A stretch of DNA of 64,000 nucleotides from Pseudomonas sp. AFG_SD02_1510_Pfu_092 (GCF_003331055.1 NZ_PUQD01000011.1:36503-100502); one strand, 5' to 3'. Shown: positions 17,389 through 27,634, counted from the first letter of the stretch. Numbers and translations: made by a program. The notes: generated by a model from the sequence alone, not told the origin.

Positions 17389-19749
17389 TCAGAAGGTCTG
17401 GCCCAGAGAGAATTGGAACACCTGGGTGTCGGCATCGTCCGGCTTCTTGACCGGCATTGCCAGGCTGAAGCTCAGCGGGCCCAGCGCGGTGATCCAGGTC
17501 ACGCCCAGGCCGACCGAACTGGCCATGCCCGAGAACCCGACCTTCTCGCAATCCGGCTTGTTGCCGCAGTTGGTGTCGAACACGTTGCCCACATCCCAGA
17601 ACACGGAGGTGCGCAGCGAACGCTGGTCCTTGACGAACGGCAGCGGGAACAGCAGCTCGACACCGCCTTGTACCAGCACGTTGCCACCAAACGGCAACGG
17701 ATCCTGGTCCGGGTCGGCTATGGTGCCTGGCTTGCCACCGTTGGCCTCGCCGCGGCTTGGGGTACTGCGTGGGCCCAGGCTGCTGTCCTTGAAGCCACGC
17801 ACCGAGTTGAAGCCACCCGCGAAGTAGTTCTCGTAGAACGGCAGACCCGAGGTGCTGCCGTAACCGTCGCCATAGCCCAGCTCGGTATGCAGGCGCAGGG
17901 TGTAGTCGTTGCTGATCGGCTTGAACAGCTGGCCACGGTAGTCGAGCTTGAAGAACGACAGGTCGCTGCCAGGAACGGTAGATTCCAAGGTCAGGCTTTG
18001 CGAGTGACCACGGGTCGCCAGCACGCCTTTGTTCAGGGTCGATTCGGACCAGCCGATCGAGGCCTTGAAGTTGAGGAAGCTGTCGCCCTCCTCTTCGAGG
18101 AAGTCGAAGATCTCGTCAACGGTGTACTTGCCGGTCTTGATCTTGTCCTGCTGCACGCTCAGGCCATAGGTCAGGCGCGAGGTTTCGCTGATCGGGTAGC
18201 CCAGGCTGACACCTGCACCGTAGCTGTCCACCGCGTAGCTGGCCACATCGACGTCGAGGTCGTCGTAGTCGGTGCTGCGGTAGAAGGCGTTATAGCCCAG
18301 GCTCACGCCGTCGGCAGTGAAGTAGGGATCGACGAAGCCGAAGTTGTAGCGGGTCTGGTATTCCGAACGGGTCAGGCCGATCGACACCTTGTTACCGGTA
18401 CCGAGGAAGTTGCTCTGGCTGATCGAACCACCCAGGATCAGGCCGGCGCTCTGGGCGAAACCGACGCTGGCGGTGATCGAGCCGGAAGCCTGCTCTTCGA
18501 CGCTGTAGTTGACGTCGACCTGGTCGTCGGTGCCCGGCACCGGCGGGGTCTCGACGTTGACTTCCTTGAAGAAGCCCAGGCGCTCCAGACGGGTCTTGGA
18601 CTGGTCGATCAGGTAGGTCGAGGCCCAGCCGCCTTCCATCTGGCGCATCTCGCGACGCAGCACTTCGTCTTCGGTCTTGGTGTTGCCGCGATAGTTGATG
18701 CGGTTGACGTAGGCACGCTTGCCCGGGTCGACCACGAACATGATGTCGACGGTGTGGTCTTCATCGTTCGGCTGCGGCACGCCGTTGACGTTGGCGAAGG
18801 TATAGCCTTCGTTACCCAGACGGCGGGTGATCAGTTCGGACGTGGTGGTCATCACCTTGCGCGAGAACACCTGGCCCGGCTGCACCAGCAGCAGCGACTT
18901 GACCTGGTCTTCCGGCACTTTCAGGTCACCGGACAGCTTCACGTCGCGAACGGTGTACTTCTCGCCTTCGTTGATGTTGACGGTGATGTAGACGTGCTTC
19001 TTGTCTGGCGTGATGGACACCTGGGTAGAGGCGATGTCCATGTTGATGTAGCCGCGGTCCAGGTAGTAGGAACGCAGGCGCTCCAGGTCACCGGAGAGCT
19101 TTTCGCGGGCGTACTTGTCGTCGTTCTTGAAGAACGACAGCCAGTTGGTGGTCTTCAGCTCGAACAGCTGCGCCAGGGTCTCGTCGTCGAACACGTTGTT
19201 GCCAACGACGTTGATGTGCTGGATGGCAGCGACGGTGCCTTCGTTGATCTTGATCTTCAGCGCCACACGGTTGCGCGGCTGCGGCACCACCTCGGCGTCG
19301 ACTTCGGCCGAGTAGCGGCCCTGGGCCACGTACTGGCGCTGCAGTTCGTTACGCACGCCTTCGAGGGTGGCACGCTGGAAGATCTCGCCTTCGGCCAGGC
19401 CCGATTGCTTCAGGCCCTTCATCAGGTCTTCGGTGCTGATCGCCTTGTTGCCTTCGATCTCGATGCTCGACACCGACGGGCGCTCGACCACGTTGATGAT
19501 CAGGACATTGCCATCGCGGTTCAGCTGAATGTCCTGGAAGAAACCGGTCTTGAACAGGGAACGGGTCGACTCCACCAGGCGGCGGTCATCGGCCTGATCG
19601 CCGACGTTCAGCGGCAAGGCACCGAAGACACTGCCGGCGGAAACCCGCTGCAGGCCATTGACGCGGATATCGGAGATGGTGAAGGACTCGGCGTGAACTT
19701 CAGCGATCATCAGTGCGGACATGACCGCAGTTAGCAGCAGACGTTTCAT
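17389..19749 (-). CDS. bamA: Outer membrane protein assembly factor BamA
   Basis: A 786-residue outer-membrane Omp85 protein, the core of the BAM complex. A signal peptide (MKRLLLTAVMSALMIAEVHA) is followed by about five POTRA domains (residues about 25-425) and a 16-strand barrel to the C-terminus, which ends in an aromatic-rich beta-signal with terminal Phe (FQFSLGQTF). It is the P. aeruginosa Opr86 counterpart. It lies 73 bp downstream of rseP and 44 bp upstream of ompH. Confidence 0.98.
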   Translation of the reverse strand: MKRLLLTAVMSALMIAEVHAESFTISDIRVNGLQRVSAGSVFGALPLNVGDQADDRRLVESTRSLFKTGFFQDIQLNRDGNVLIINVVERPSVSSIEIEGNKAISTEDLMKGLKQSGLAEGEIFQRATLEGVRNELQRQYVAQGRYSAEVDAEVVPQPRNRVALKIKINEGTVAAIQHINVVGNNVFDDETLAQLFELKTTNWLSFFKNDDKYAREKLSGDLERLRSYYLDRGYINMDIASTQVSITPDKKHVYITVNINEGEKYTVRDVKLSGDLKVPEDQVKSLLLVQPGQVFSRKVMTTTSELITRRLGNEGYTFANVNGVPQPNDEDHTVDIMFVVDPGKRAYVNRINYRGNTKTEDEVLRREMRQMEGGWASTYLIDQSKTRLERLGFFKEVNVETPPVPGTDDQVDVNYSVEEQASGSITASVGFAQSAGLILGGSISQSNFLGTGNKVSIGLTRSEYQTRYNFGFVDPYFTADGVSLGYNAFYRSTDYDDLDVDVASYAVDSYGAGVSLGYPISETSRLTYGLSVQQDKIKTGKYTVDEIFDFLEEEGDSFLNFKASIGWSESTLNKGVLATRGHSQSLTLESTVPGSDLSFFKLDYRGQLFKPISNDYTLRLHTELGYGDGYGSTSGLPFYENYFAGGFNSVRGFKDSSLGPRSTPSRGEANGGKPGTIADPDQDPLPFGGNVLVQGGVELLFPLPFVKDQRSLRTSVFWDVGNVFDTNCGNKPDCEKVGFSGMASSVGLGVTWITALGPLSFSLAMPVKKPDDADTQVFQFSLGQTF

Positions 19750-19822
19750 GAAGTCCTTTTATTCCAACTGGCAATAAACAACCCGCCGCGACAACACGGC
19801 AGGTTCGCAATTGAGCGAAGCT

Positions 19823-21175
19823 TTATAGTCGACCCAGATCGTTGATCAGGGCGAGCAACATCACCCCTATGACCAAACTGATACCGATCTGGACCCCCCA
19901 ACCTTGCACCCGATCCGACAGCGGACGACCGCGCGCCCACTCGACCAGGTAAAACAGCAAATGCCCCCCATCCAGAACCGGAATGGGCAGCAGGTTAAGA
20001 ACCCCCAGGCTTATGCTCAGGTAGGCCAGGAAATTCAGGAAATCCCCCACGCCGGACTGGGCTGAAGCGCCCGCCACTTTAGCAATGGTTATCGGTCCAC
20101 TCAAGTTTTTTACCGAGAGCTCCCCGAACAGCATTTTCTTCAGCGATTCAAGGGTCAGGACGCTCATGTTCCAGGTACGCGACAAGCCCTCACCTAGCGC
20201 ATCCAGCGGGCCGTAGCTGACCTCGCGAAGCATGTTGGCAGGCCATTCGCCACCCTTCACCCCGGCGCCAAGATAGCCGCCGGCCGCCTTGCCCTCGCCC
20301 TTGCTGGCCAGGGTCACCGGCACTTCCAGGGCAGCGCCGTCACGCTCCACACGCACCAGCACCTTGGCCTGCGGGCGGGCCCGCACGGCATCGACCACCT
20401 GCTGCCACTCGTTCACGGCAACGCCGTCCAGGGCCAGCAGCTTGTCACCGGTTTTCAGGCCGGCAGCGGCAGCCGGCCCCTTCGGATCGATCTCGGCCAG
20501 CACCGGCACGATCGCCGGGCGCCAAGGGTGCAGCCCCAGGGACTGGATCGGGTCCGGCTCGTCGGCGCCCTTGAGCCAGCTGTCCAGCCTCACCTGCAAC
20601 TGGCGCTCGGCGCTCGCGCCCTCTTCGCGCACGCCAACCTGCAAGGTGCCGCTCTCGCCCAGACGACGCACCAGCTGCAGGTTGACCGCGGACCAACCAT
20701 TGGTCGGCTCGCCATCTATGGAAACAATTTCCTGACCTGCGGTCAGGCCTGCCGAAGCTGCCAGGCTGCCAGCATCGACCGCGCCGATCACCGGACGGAT
20801 CTGCTGGGTACCCAGCATCGCCAACACCCAGAAGAACAGGATGGCCAACAGGAAGTTGGCAATCGGGCCCGCCGCGACGATGGCAATCCGCTGACGCACC
20901 GACTTGCGGTTGAACGACTGCCCGGCCAGCGCCGGCGGCACATCGCCTTCGCGCTCATCGAGCATCTTGACGTAGCCACCCAGCGGGATCGCCGCGACCA
21001 CGAACTCGGTGCCGTGGCGGTCGTGCCAGCGCAACAGTGGCGTGCCGAAGCCCACCGAGAAGCGCAGCACCTTGACACCGCAGCGGCGCGCCACCCAGAA
21101 ATGGCCGAATTCATGGAATGTGACCAGCACACCCAAAGCGACGAGGGTGCCGATAATCATGTAGAGCGCTGTCAT
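19823..21175 (-). CDS. rseP: RIP metalloprotease RseP (MucP)
   Basis: A 450-residue inner-membrane site-2 protease that cleaves anti-sigma factor (MucA/RseA type) within the membrane to release the envelope-stress sigma factor AlgU/RpoE. The zinc motif HEFGH is in the first helix (about residue 20), two PDZ domains occupy about 110-300, and the LLPIPVLDGGHLLF motif holds the third zinc ligand near 395. A GGAG lies at good spacing for the ATG at 21175, so I prefer it to the ATG two codons upstream. Its proximity to bamA links stress sensing to outer-membrane assembly. Confidence 0.96.
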   Translation of the reverse strand: MTALYMIIGTLVALGVLVTFHEFGHFWVARRCGVKVLRFSVGFGTPLLRWHDRHGTEFVVAAIPLGGYVKMLDEREGDVPPALAGQSFNRKSVRQRIAIVAAGPIANFLLAILFFWVLAMLGTQQIRPVIGAVDAGSLAASAGLTAGQEIVSIDGEPTNGWSAVNLQLVRRLGESGTLQVGVREEGASAERQLQVRLDSWLKGADEPDPIQSLGLHPWRPAIVPVLAEIDPKGPAAAAGLKTGDKLLALDGVAVNEWQQVVDAVRARPQAKVLVRVERDGAALEVPVTLASKGEGKAAGGYLGAGVKGGEWPANMLREVSYGPLDALGEGLSRTWNMSVLTLESLKKMLFGELSVKNLSGPITIAKVAGASAQSGVGDFLNFLAYLSISLGVLNLLPIPVLDGGHLLFYLVEWARGRPLSDRVQGWGVQIGISLVIGVMLLALINDLGRL

Positions 21176-21246
21176 GTCCATCTCCGAATGATGTTCAGCG
21201 GGCCGGCGTCATGCCCAGCCCCCTCGTGAACCGTGGCGGGCTTGCA

Positions 21247-22437
21247 TCAGCGACCGTGACGCCTCAGCCACTCGCGGGAAAGCTCCCGGGCACGCTGGTC
21301 GGCGGCGAACACCGCGTCCAGCGACGGCAGCGGTACGACGGGCTCCTGATCGAGCACCTGTTCGATCATACCCGCGATCTCCGGGAAGCGGATACGCCGC
21401 TTGAGAAATGCCTCCACCGCCACCTCGTTGGCCGCATTGAGCACGGCCGGCGCGCTGTTGCCGGCTTCGGCAGCCTGCCGCGCCAGGCGCAGGCAAGGGA
21501 AGCGCTGTTCGTCGGGCGCCTGGAAATCCAGACGGGCGATGGCGAACAGGTCCAGCGGGGCCACCCCGGAATCGATCCGCTCGGGCCAGGCCAGGGCGTT
21601 GGCGATGGGCGTGCGCATGTCCGGGTTACCCAGCTGGGCCAGCACCGAACCGTCGACGTAATCCACCAGCGAGTGAATCACGCTCTGCGGGTGCACCACC
21701 ACCTCGACCTTGGCCGGTGCGGCATCGAACAGCCAGCAGGCCTCGATCAGTTCCAGGCCCTTGTTCATCATGCTGGCCGAATCCACGGAAATCTTGCGCC
21801 CCATGGACCAGTTGGGGTGCGCGCAGGCCTGTTCCGGGGTGACGTCCAGCAGCGCCTCGACCGGCGTCTCACGGAACGGGCCACCGGAAGCGGTGAGCAG
21901 GATGCGGCGTACGCCGACGGCGCTCAGGCCGCGCGCGTAGTCGCCTGGCATGCACTGGAAGATCGCGTTGTGCTCGCTGTCGATCGGCAGCAGCACGGCG
22001 CCACTGCGCCGCACCGCGTCCATGAACAGCGCGCCGGACATGACCAGCGCTTCCTTGTTGGCCAGCAGCACCTTCTTGCCCGCCTCGACCGCCGCCAGGG
22101 TGGGACGCAGGCCGGCGGCGCCAACGATGGCCGCCATCACCGCGTCCACTTGCGCCGCCGACGCCACCTGGCACAGTCCGGCCTCGCCTTCCAGCACTTC
22201 GGTGGCGCAGCCCGCCGCAGCCAGGCCTTCACGCAGCTGCGCAGCCGCTTCGGCGCCAGGCACCACGGCAAAGGCCGGGCGGTGGCGCAGACACAGGGCC
22301 AGCAACGCGTCGATACGCGAATAGCCGCTCAGGGCGAACACCTGGTAACGGTCAGGATGGCGCGCAATCACATCCAGCGTGCTCAGGCCGATCGAGCCGG
22401 TGGCCCCGAGCACGGTAATACGCTGGGGACGACTCAC
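21247..22437 (-). CDS. dxr: 1-deoxy-D-xylulose 5-phosphate reductoisomerase
   Basis: A 396-residue NADPH- and metal-dependent enzyme making methylerythritol 4-phosphate, the committed MEP-pathway step. The N-terminal Rossmann motif [18 protein letters not shown] and the catalytic-site stretches [21 protein letters not shown] and [10 protein letters not shown] are clear. The best start is a GTG at 22437 that overlaps the cdsA stop as GTGA. An ATG eight codons upstream would lie inside cdsA and add a non-family N-terminus. The unusual start codon may set lower translation relative to cdsA. Confidence 0.95.
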   Translation of the reverse strand: MSRPQRITVLGATGSIGLSTLDVIARHPDRYQVFALSGYSRIDALLALCLRHRPAFAVVPGAEAAAQLREGLAAAGCATEVLEGEAGLCQVASAAQVDAVMAAIVGAAGLRPTLAAVEAGKKVLLANKEALVMSGALFMDAVRRSGAVLLPIDSEHNAIFQCMPGDYARGLSAVGVRRILLTASGGPFRETPVEALLDVTPEQACAHPNWSMGRKISVDSASMMNKGLELIEACWLFDAAPAKVEVVVHPQSVIHSLVDYVDGSVLAQLGNPDMRTPIANALAWPERIDSGVAPLDLFAIARLDFQAPDEQRFPCLRLARQAAEAGNSAPAVLNAANEVAVEAFLKRRIRFPEIAGMIEQVLDQEPVVPLPSLDAVFAADQRARELSREWLRRHGR

Positions 22438-23249
22438 ATCACACCCCATTCGGCCGCCCACAACAGCACGGCGAAAATCGGGATCGCCGCGGTCAGGCTG
22501 TCGATGCGGTCGAGCACCCCGCCGTGGCCGGGCAGCAGGTTGCTGCTGTCCTTGATGCCGGAGCGGCGCTTGAACATGCTTTCGGTCAGGTCACCGACCA
22601 CCGAAGACATGACCAGCAGCGCAGCGCCGAGCAAACCGAGGAGGATCTGGCCGATACCCCAATCACGGCTGATGCCAACCACCAGGGTAATCACCAGGCT
22701 GACCGCCAGGCCGCCATACACGCCTTCCCAGCTCTTGCCCGGGCTGACCTGCGGCGCCAGCTTGCGCTTGCCGAAGGCCCGGCCAGAGAAGTACGCGCCA
22801 ATATCGGCGGCCCATACCAGCACCATGACCGACAGGATCAGCCAGTTACCCAGCGGCCAGTGCTTGAGCAGCACCAGCCCCTGCCAGGCAGGCAGCAGGA
22901 CCAGCAGGCCGATCAGCAGCCGACAGGCGGCACTGGCCCACAGTTCGCTGCTGCGCGGGTAGGTGAGCACCAGCCAGGTGGCCAGCCCCCACCAGATCAC
23001 GGCAGCACCCAGCACCCAAGGCGCCAGCTCCGGAAGGATATACAGCAGCATCAGCGCGCCGGCGACCACCACGGCATAAGCGATGCGCAGCGGCTGGGCC
23101 ATCAGCCCGGCCAGACGCGCCCACTCCCAGGCGCCGAGGGTCACCACGAAGCCGATGAACAGGGCGAAATCCCCACCGTTGAGCAGGAAGAAGCCACCCA
23201 GCGCGATCGGCAGCAGGATCAGCGCGGTAATGATGCGTTGTTTAAGCAT
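22434..23249 (-). CDS. cdsA: Phosphatidate cytidylyltransferase
   Basis: A 271-residue polytopic inner-membrane enzyme that activates phosphatidic acid with CTP to CDP-diacylglycerol for all phospholipids. Hydrophobic segments run along most of its length, and the C-terminal family signature ([18 protein letters not shown], with [11 protein letters not shown]) holds the metal-binding Asp residues. The ATG shares one base with the uppS stop (TAATG), and the stop overlaps the dxr GTG start. PlsB, the first phospholipid acyltransferase, is encoded at 44503-46989. Confidence 0.97.
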   Translation of the reverse strand: MLKQRIITALILLPIALGGFFLLNGGDFALFIGFVVTLGAWEWARLAGLMAQPLRIAYAVVVAGALMLLYILPELAPWVLGAAVIWWGLATWLVLTYPRSSELWASAACRLLIGLLVLLPAWQGLVLLKHWPLGNWLILSVMVLVWAADIGAYFSGRAFGKRKLAPQVSPGKSWEGVYGGLAVSLVITLVVGISRDWGIGQILLGLLGAALLVMSSVVGDLTESMFKRRSGIKDSSNLLPGHGGVLDRIDSLTAAIPIFAVLLWAAEWGVM

Positions 23250-24004
23250 TAAGCACGAGCTCCAGCCTCGACCTGCTCGCTGGTCTTACCGAAGCGGCGC
23301 TGGCGCGAAGCGAAATCGGCCAGGGCGTTGCGCATGGCCTCGTGTTTGAAGTCCGGCCAGTACAGGTCGGAGAAGTACAGCTCGGCGTAAGCCAGCTGCC
23401 ACAACAGAAAGTTGCTGATGCGATGCTCGCCACCGGTGCGAATGCACAGGTCCGGCAGCGGCAGCTCACCGGTCGCCAGGCAGGTCTGCAGCAGGCCCGG
23501 GGTAATGTCTTCCGGGCGCAGGTGCCCGGCTTGCACTTCCCGCGCCAGCCGCTGGGCAGCCTGGGCGATGTCCCACTGGCCACCATAGTTGGCCGCGATC
23601 TGCAGGATGAAGCGGTTGTTTCCGGCAGTCAGCGCCTCGGCCTCGCGCATGGCAGCCTGCAGCTCGGGATGGAAACGCGAACGATCGCCGATGATACGCA
23701 GGCTGATGTTGTTCTCGTTGAGGCGCCTGGCCTCGCGGCGCAGGGCCGAGAAGAACAGCTCCATCAGCGCACCGACCTCTTCGGCGGGGCGCTGCCAGTT
23801 CTCGCTGGAGAAGGCGAACAGGGTCAACACCTCGACCCCGGACTCGGCACAGACTTCGATGACCGCGCGAACGGCGTCGACACCCGCCTTGTGGCCAGCA
23901 ACGCCGGGCAGCAGGCGCTTTTTCGCCCAGCGGTTGTTGCCATCCATGATGATCGCGACATGACGCGGCACCGAGGACGGCACCGCTGGCTTGGTCTTTT
24001 CCAT
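23249..24004 (-). CDS. uppS: Undecaprenyl diphosphate synthase
   Basis: A 251-residue cis-prenyltransferase that adds isopentenyl units to farnesyl diphosphate, giving the C55 carrier for peptidoglycan and O-antigen. Motifs are IIMDGNNRWAKKR (catalytic Asp), FAFSSENWQRP, ANYGGQWDI and the RTGGEHRISNFLLWQ region. It lies 15 bp downstream of frr and shares a base with cdsA. Together with dxr and ispD it connects isoprenoid precursor supply to envelope building. Confidence 0.98.
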   Translation of the reverse strand: MEKTKPAVPSSVPRHVAIIMDGNNRWAKKRLLPGVAGHKAGVDAVRAVIEVCAESGVEVLTLFAFSSENWQRPAEEVGALMELFFSALRREARRLNENNISLRIIGDRSRFHPELQAAMREAEALTAGNNRFILQIAANYGGQWDIAQAAQRLAREVQAGHLRPEDITPGLLQTCLATGELPLPDLCIRTGGEHRISNFLLWQLAYAELYFSDLYWPDFKHEAMRNALADFASRQRRFGKTSEQVEAGARA

Positions 24005-24019
24005 TAAAAAACCCCGGCC

Positions 24020-24577
24020 TTAGACGGCCATCAGGTCCTTTTCCTTGGCTTTGAAGGCGGCATCGACTTCGGCAACGTACTTGTCGGTCAGCTTCTGGAT
24101 CTCGTCAGCGGCGCGACGTTCTTCGTCTTCGCTGATTTCCTTGTCCTTGGTCAGCTTCTTCAGGTCGGCCAGGGCATCGCGGCGTACGTTGCGCACGGCC
24201 ACCTTGGCATCCTCGGCAACGCCGCTGGCCTGCTTGGTGTAGCCCTTGCGGGTTTCCTCGGTCAGGGCCGGCATCGGCACACGGATGGTGGTGCCGGCGC
24301 TGGACGGGTTCAGGCCCAGGTCGGAGGTGAGGATGGCCTTCTCGATGGCGGCGCTGAGGTTCTTGTCGTGGGCGACGATCTTCAGGGTGCGGGCATCTTC
24401 GACGGTGATCGCGGCCACCTGGTTCAGCGGCATCTCGCTGCCCCAGGCCGTGACCTTGACGCTGTCCAGGATGCTGGGGTGGGCGCGACCGGTGCGGATT
24501 GCCGCGAGGTTGCGAGCCAGGGCCTCGAGGGACTTGGTCATGCGCTCCTGCGCGTCTTTCTTGATGTCGTTGATCAT
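24020..24577 (-). CDS. frr: Ribosome recycling factor
   Basis: A 185-residue cytoplasmic factor that, with EF-G, splits post-termination ribosomes. It is the standard RRF length, with the conserved [20 protein letters not shown] region and a long charged helical C-terminal half ([20 protein letters not shown]). The ATG overlaps the pyrH stop as ATGA, the usual pyrH-frr coupling. Confidence 0.98.
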   Translation of the reverse strand: MINDIKKDAQERMTKSLEALARNLAAIRTGRAHPSILDSVKVTAWGSEMPLNQVAAITVEDARTLKIVAHDKNLSAAIEKAILTSDLGLNPSSAGTTIRVPMPALTEETRKGYTKQASGVAEDAKVAVRNVRRDALADLKKLTKDKEISEDEERRAADEIQKLTDKYVAEVDAAFKAKEKDLMAV

Positions 24578-25317
24578 GCTTGGCCTTCCTCGATCAAAGT
24601 GCCTTCAGCGCCACCCACCACGATGTTCAGCAGGGCGCCAGGCTTGTTCATGTTGAATACCCGCAATGGCATCTTGTGGTCACGGCACAGGCAGATTGCG
24701 GTCAGGTCCATCACGCCCAGCTTGCGATCCAGGACCTCGTCGTAGGTCAGGTGATCGAACTTCTCGGCATGCGGGTCCTTGAATGGATCGGCAGTGTACA
24801 CGCCATCGACCTTGGTCGCTTTCAGCACCACGTCGGCATCGATTTCGATGGCGCGCAGGCAGGCCGCGGAGTCGGTGGTGAAGAACGGGTTGCCGGTACC
24901 GGCGGAGAAAATTACCACATCCCCAGAGTTGAGGTGACGAATAGCTTTGCGGCGGTCGTAATGATCGGTGACACCGACCATGGAAATGGCCGACATGACC
25001 AGGGCCGGGATGTTCGAGCGCTCCAGCGCGTCGCGCATGGCCAGGGCGTTCATCACGGTAGCCAGCATGCCCATGTGGTCACCGGTGACGCGGTCCATGC
25101 CGGCGGCACTGAGCGCGGCGCCGCGGAACAGGTTGCCACCGCCGATCACCAGGCCGACCTGGACACCGATCCCGACCAGCTGGCCGACTTCAAGGGCCAT
25201 GCGATCCAGCACTTTCGGGTCGATCCCGAAGTCTTCCGAGCCCATCAGGGCCTCGCCGCTAAGTTTGAGCAAAATGCGTTTATAGCGAGGTTGGCGACCA
25301 CTCACCTGCTGAGCCAT
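24574..25317 (-). CDS. pyrH: UMP kinase
   Basis: A 247-residue hexameric amino-acid-kinase-fold enzyme phosphorylating UMP to UDP, supplying PyrG further along the same strand. Motifs are [14 protein letters not shown] (phosphate-binding loop), [13 protein letters not shown] and [16 protein letters not shown]. It overlaps frr by four bases and is separated from tsf by 181 bp containing a terminator hairpin, so tsf read-through into pyrH is probably partial. Confidence 0.98.
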   Translation of the reverse strand: MAQQVSGRQPRYKRILLKLSGEALMGSEDFGIDPKVLDRMALEVGQLVGIGVQVGLVIGGGNLFRGAALSAAGMDRVTGDHMGMLATVMNALAMRDALERSNIPALVMSAISMVGVTDHYDRRKAIRHLNSGDVVIFSAGTGNPFFTTDSAACLRAIEIDADVVLKATKVDGVYTADPFKDPHAEKFDHLTYDEVLDRKLGVMDLTAICLCRDHKMPLRVFNMNKPGALLNIVVGGAEGTLIEEGQA

Positions 25318-25445
25318 TGCGAGTCTCTCCTGCGGCGTACTTTTAGAAAATTCGTGCGAGCCGTTTTCGGCTTGCTAACTGTAGCGTGGCACCGTTTGGG
25401 TGCCAGCGGCGCCGGGTTTTCATAAACCCTTTGCCGTTTTGACAA

Positions 25446-25475
25446 AGAGGCTGCGCGCGTGAGCGGGCAGCCTCT
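25446..25475 (-). terminator. Terminator hairpin after tsf
   Basis: A nine-base stem AGAGGCTGC (25446-25454) / GCAGCCTCT (25467-25475) with a 12-base loop, 23 bp past the tsf stop. On the minus strand it is followed by TTTGTC. It likely ends most rpsB-tsf transcripts. Confidence 0.7.
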
Positions 25476-25498
25476 TCGGGGCGACAGACGGGGCTGTC

Positions 25499-26362
25499 TT
25501 ACTGCTTGGCAGCAGCTACCTGAGCGGCAACTTCAGCAGCGAAGTCGTCGACTGGCTTCTCGATGCCTTCGCCAACCTTGAAGTAGGTGAAGGAAACGAT
25601 TTCAGCGCCGGCTTTCTTGGCCAGCTCGCCAACTTTGACTTCTGGGTTCATGACGAAGGCTTGCTCTTTCAGCGAGGCTTCGGCTTTGAACTTGGTGATA
25701 CGACCGTTGATCATGTTCTCAACGATGTTTTCCGGCTTGCCGGCGATCTTGTCAGCGTTCAGCTGCAGGAAGACGCCCTTCTCGCGCTCGATGGCCTCGG
25801 CGGAGATTTCCGACGAATCCAGGAACTCTGGGTTCGAAGCTGCAACGTGCATGGCGATGTTCTTGGCCAGCTCGACGTCGCCGCCTTTCAGGACAACGAC
25901 AGCACCGATCTTGTTGCCGTGCAGGTAGGCGCCGACAACGTCACCCTCAACGCGCACCAGGCGACGGATGTTGACGTTTTCGCCGCACTTGGCAACCAGG
26001 GCTTCACGAGCCGACTCACGCGAGGCGATCAGCGGAGCAGCGTCGGTCAGCTTCTGGGCGAAGGCTTCTTCCAGGCTTTCGGCCACGAAGTTCTTGAAGT
26101 CGTCTTGCAGAGCCAGGAAGTCGGTCTGCGAGTTCACTTCCAGCAGGACGGCGGCTTTGCCGTCGGTCTTGACGGCGATAGCGCCTTCAGCAGCGACGTT
26201 GCCAGCCTTCTTGGCGGCCTTGATGGCGCCCGAGGCACGCATGTCGTCAATGGCTTTTTCGATGTCGCCGCCGGCCTTTTCCAGGGCCTTCTTGCAATCC
26301 ATCATGCCTTCGCCGGTACGCTCGCGCAGTTCTTTGACCAGCGCTGCAGTAATTGCTGCCAT
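25499..26362 (-). CDS. tsf: Elongation factor Ts
   Basis: A 287-residue guanine-nucleotide exchange factor that recycles EF-Tu. The N-terminal UBA-like domain has the RTGEGMMDCKKALEKAGGDI signature, followed by the core repeats (EGAIAVKTDGKAAVLLEVN, SQTDFLALQDDF). It follows rpsB after 186 bp that hold an attenuator-like hairpin, as is usual for the rpsB-tsf pair. Confidence 0.98.
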   Translation of the reverse strand: MAAITAALVKELRERTGEGMMDCKKALEKAGGDIEKAIDDMRASGAIKAAKKAGNVAAEGAIAVKTDGKAAVLLEVNSQTDFLALQDDFKNFVAESLEEAFAQKLTDAAPLIASRESAREALVAKCGENVNIRRLVRVEGDVVGAYLHGNKIGAVVVLKGGDVELAKNIAMHVAASNPEFLDSSEISAEAIEREKGVFLQLNADKIAGKPENIVENMINGRITKFKAEASLKEQAFVMNPEVKVGELAKKAGAEIVSFTYFKVGEGIEKPVDDFAAEVAAQVAAAKQ

Positions 26363-26496
26363 TTCAAAATCCTCTTGGAAAGTTTTTCAACCATTCCACC
26401 CGTTCGTCACGGGCGTTAAATTCTGCAAATCCGCTGTGTTTGTCTCAGCGGGCCCATGATGCGGGGCCGATGCTGACAGCAGGATTTCAAGGTGGC

Positions 26497-26520
26497 AAAA
26501 AGGGGGCAGAGCCCCCTTTT
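26497..26520 (-). terminator. Attenuator/terminator between rpsB and tsf
   Basis: A ten-base stem (AAAAGGGGGC/GCCCCCTTTT) with a three-base loop. The U tract on the minus strand follows the GC stem directly, so it looks like a true intrinsic terminator. As tsf follows, it probably acts as a partial terminator that lowers tsf relative to rpsB. Confidence 0.75.
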
Positions 26521-26548
26521 CGCGTGCCAAGTCGACGCTAGCGTCTAA

Positions 26549-27286
26549 TTACTCAGCAGCAGGTGCAGCCGCTTCTTCAGCGTAGACTTCGGTGCCACCG
26601 GCAACGTTGTTGCGGCCGCGGATGACTGCGTCAGCCATCGAAGTCATGTACAGCTCGATAGCGCGGATGGCGTCATCGTTACCTGGGATGATGTAGTCAA
26701 CACCTTCTGGGCTGCTGTTGGTATCGACAACGCCGATAACCGGGATGCCCAGCTTGTTGGCTTCGGTGATCGCGATGCGCTCGTGATCAACGTCGATCAC
26801 GAACAGAGCGTCAGGCAGACCGCCCATGTCTTTGATACCGCCCAGGCTGCGATCCAGTTTTTCCAGGTCGCGGGAGCGCATCAGGGCTTCTTTCTTGGTC
26901 AGCTTGGCGAAAGTGCCGTCTTCGGCCTGGGTTTCCAGGTCGCGCAGACGCTTGATCGAAGCGCGGATGGTCTTGTAGTTGGTCAGCATGCCGCCCAACC
27001 AACGGTGGTCAACGTACGGCGAACCGCAACGAGCAGCTTGCTCGGCGACGATCTTGCCAGCGGAACGCTTGGTGCCGACGAACAGGATCTTGTTCTTGCC
27101 CTGGGCCAGGCGCTCTACGAACGACAGAGCGTCGTTGAACATCGGCAGGGTTTTTTCCAGGTTGACGATGTGGATCTTGTTGCGCGCGCCGAAAATGTAC
27201 TTGCCCATTTTCGGGTTCCAGTAACGGGTCTGGTGGCCGAAGTGCACACCGGCCTTCAGCATATCGCGCATGTTGACTTGGGACAT
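26549..27286 (-). CDS. rpsB: 30S ribosomal protein S2
   Basis: A 245-residue small-subunit ribosomal protein beginning [20 protein letters not shown], with [20 protein letters not shown] and the [19 protein letters not shown] motif. It bridges the 16S head and body and helps recruit S1. The frame is open 22 codons further upstream through untranslated leader; the ATG at 27286 is the standard start. In other gammaproteobacteria S2 represses its own operon through the leader (known for the family, not shown here). Confidence 0.98.
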
Positions 27287-27423
27287 GATAGTTCCTTGGT
27301 AAGTCGGGTTGGGCCTCCACGTATCCCAATGACCAACCCGCGAATTCTGCAACTCGGGGCACCCAGGTCATCGTGTCGACACGTGTGTGGGTTTAAGTGC
27401 TGACGGGGTCGTCCCCGAAAGCG
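27287..27423 (-). promoter_or_regulatory. rpsB mRNA leader, candidate S2 autoregulatory element
   Basis: About 135 nt lie between the predicted start site (near 27423) and the rpsB ATG, with no gene. In gammaproteobacteria an rpsB leader structure is bound by S2 for feedback control; this region is the right size and place. I did not fold it, so its role is inference. Confidence 0.45.
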
Positions 27424-27429
27424 GCGCAT

Positions 27430-27458
27430 TTTATACCACAGACTGCGGCCGAACGGAA
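27430..27458 (-). promoter_or_regulatory. rpsB-tsf promoter with GC-rich discriminator
   Basis: On the minus strand a TATAAA -10 box (27430-27435) is 17 bases from a weak -35 (TTCCGT, 27453-27458). The -10 is followed by ATGCGCCGC, a GC-rich discriminator typical of stringently controlled ribosomal promoters. Confidence 0.6.
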
Positions 27459-27566
27459 CCCGCGTACTGTTGCGTCCGTCAGCGGCTTTTGCAGCACCCC
27501 GGCTTTCGCGCCAGAATGCCAGTTCATGGATGGCAGCTTTCAGAGCAGTTGGGGCCGCTGCGCGCC

Positions 27567-27634
27567 CCATCGCCGGCAAGCCAGCTCCCACAAGCGTAAT
27601 ACTATTCCTGTGGGAGCTGGCTTGCCGGCGATGG
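27567..27634. repeat. Paired REP element (GCTTGCCGGCGATGG class)
   Basis: Inverted arms CCATCGCCGGCAAGCCAGCT (from 27567) and its complement (ending 27634) are separated by about 14 bases. It lies in the 463-bp gap between the divergent rpsB and map genes. Apart from the rpsB leader, the rpsB promoter, this repeat and the weak map promoter, I see nothing else in that gap. Confidence 0.85.
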
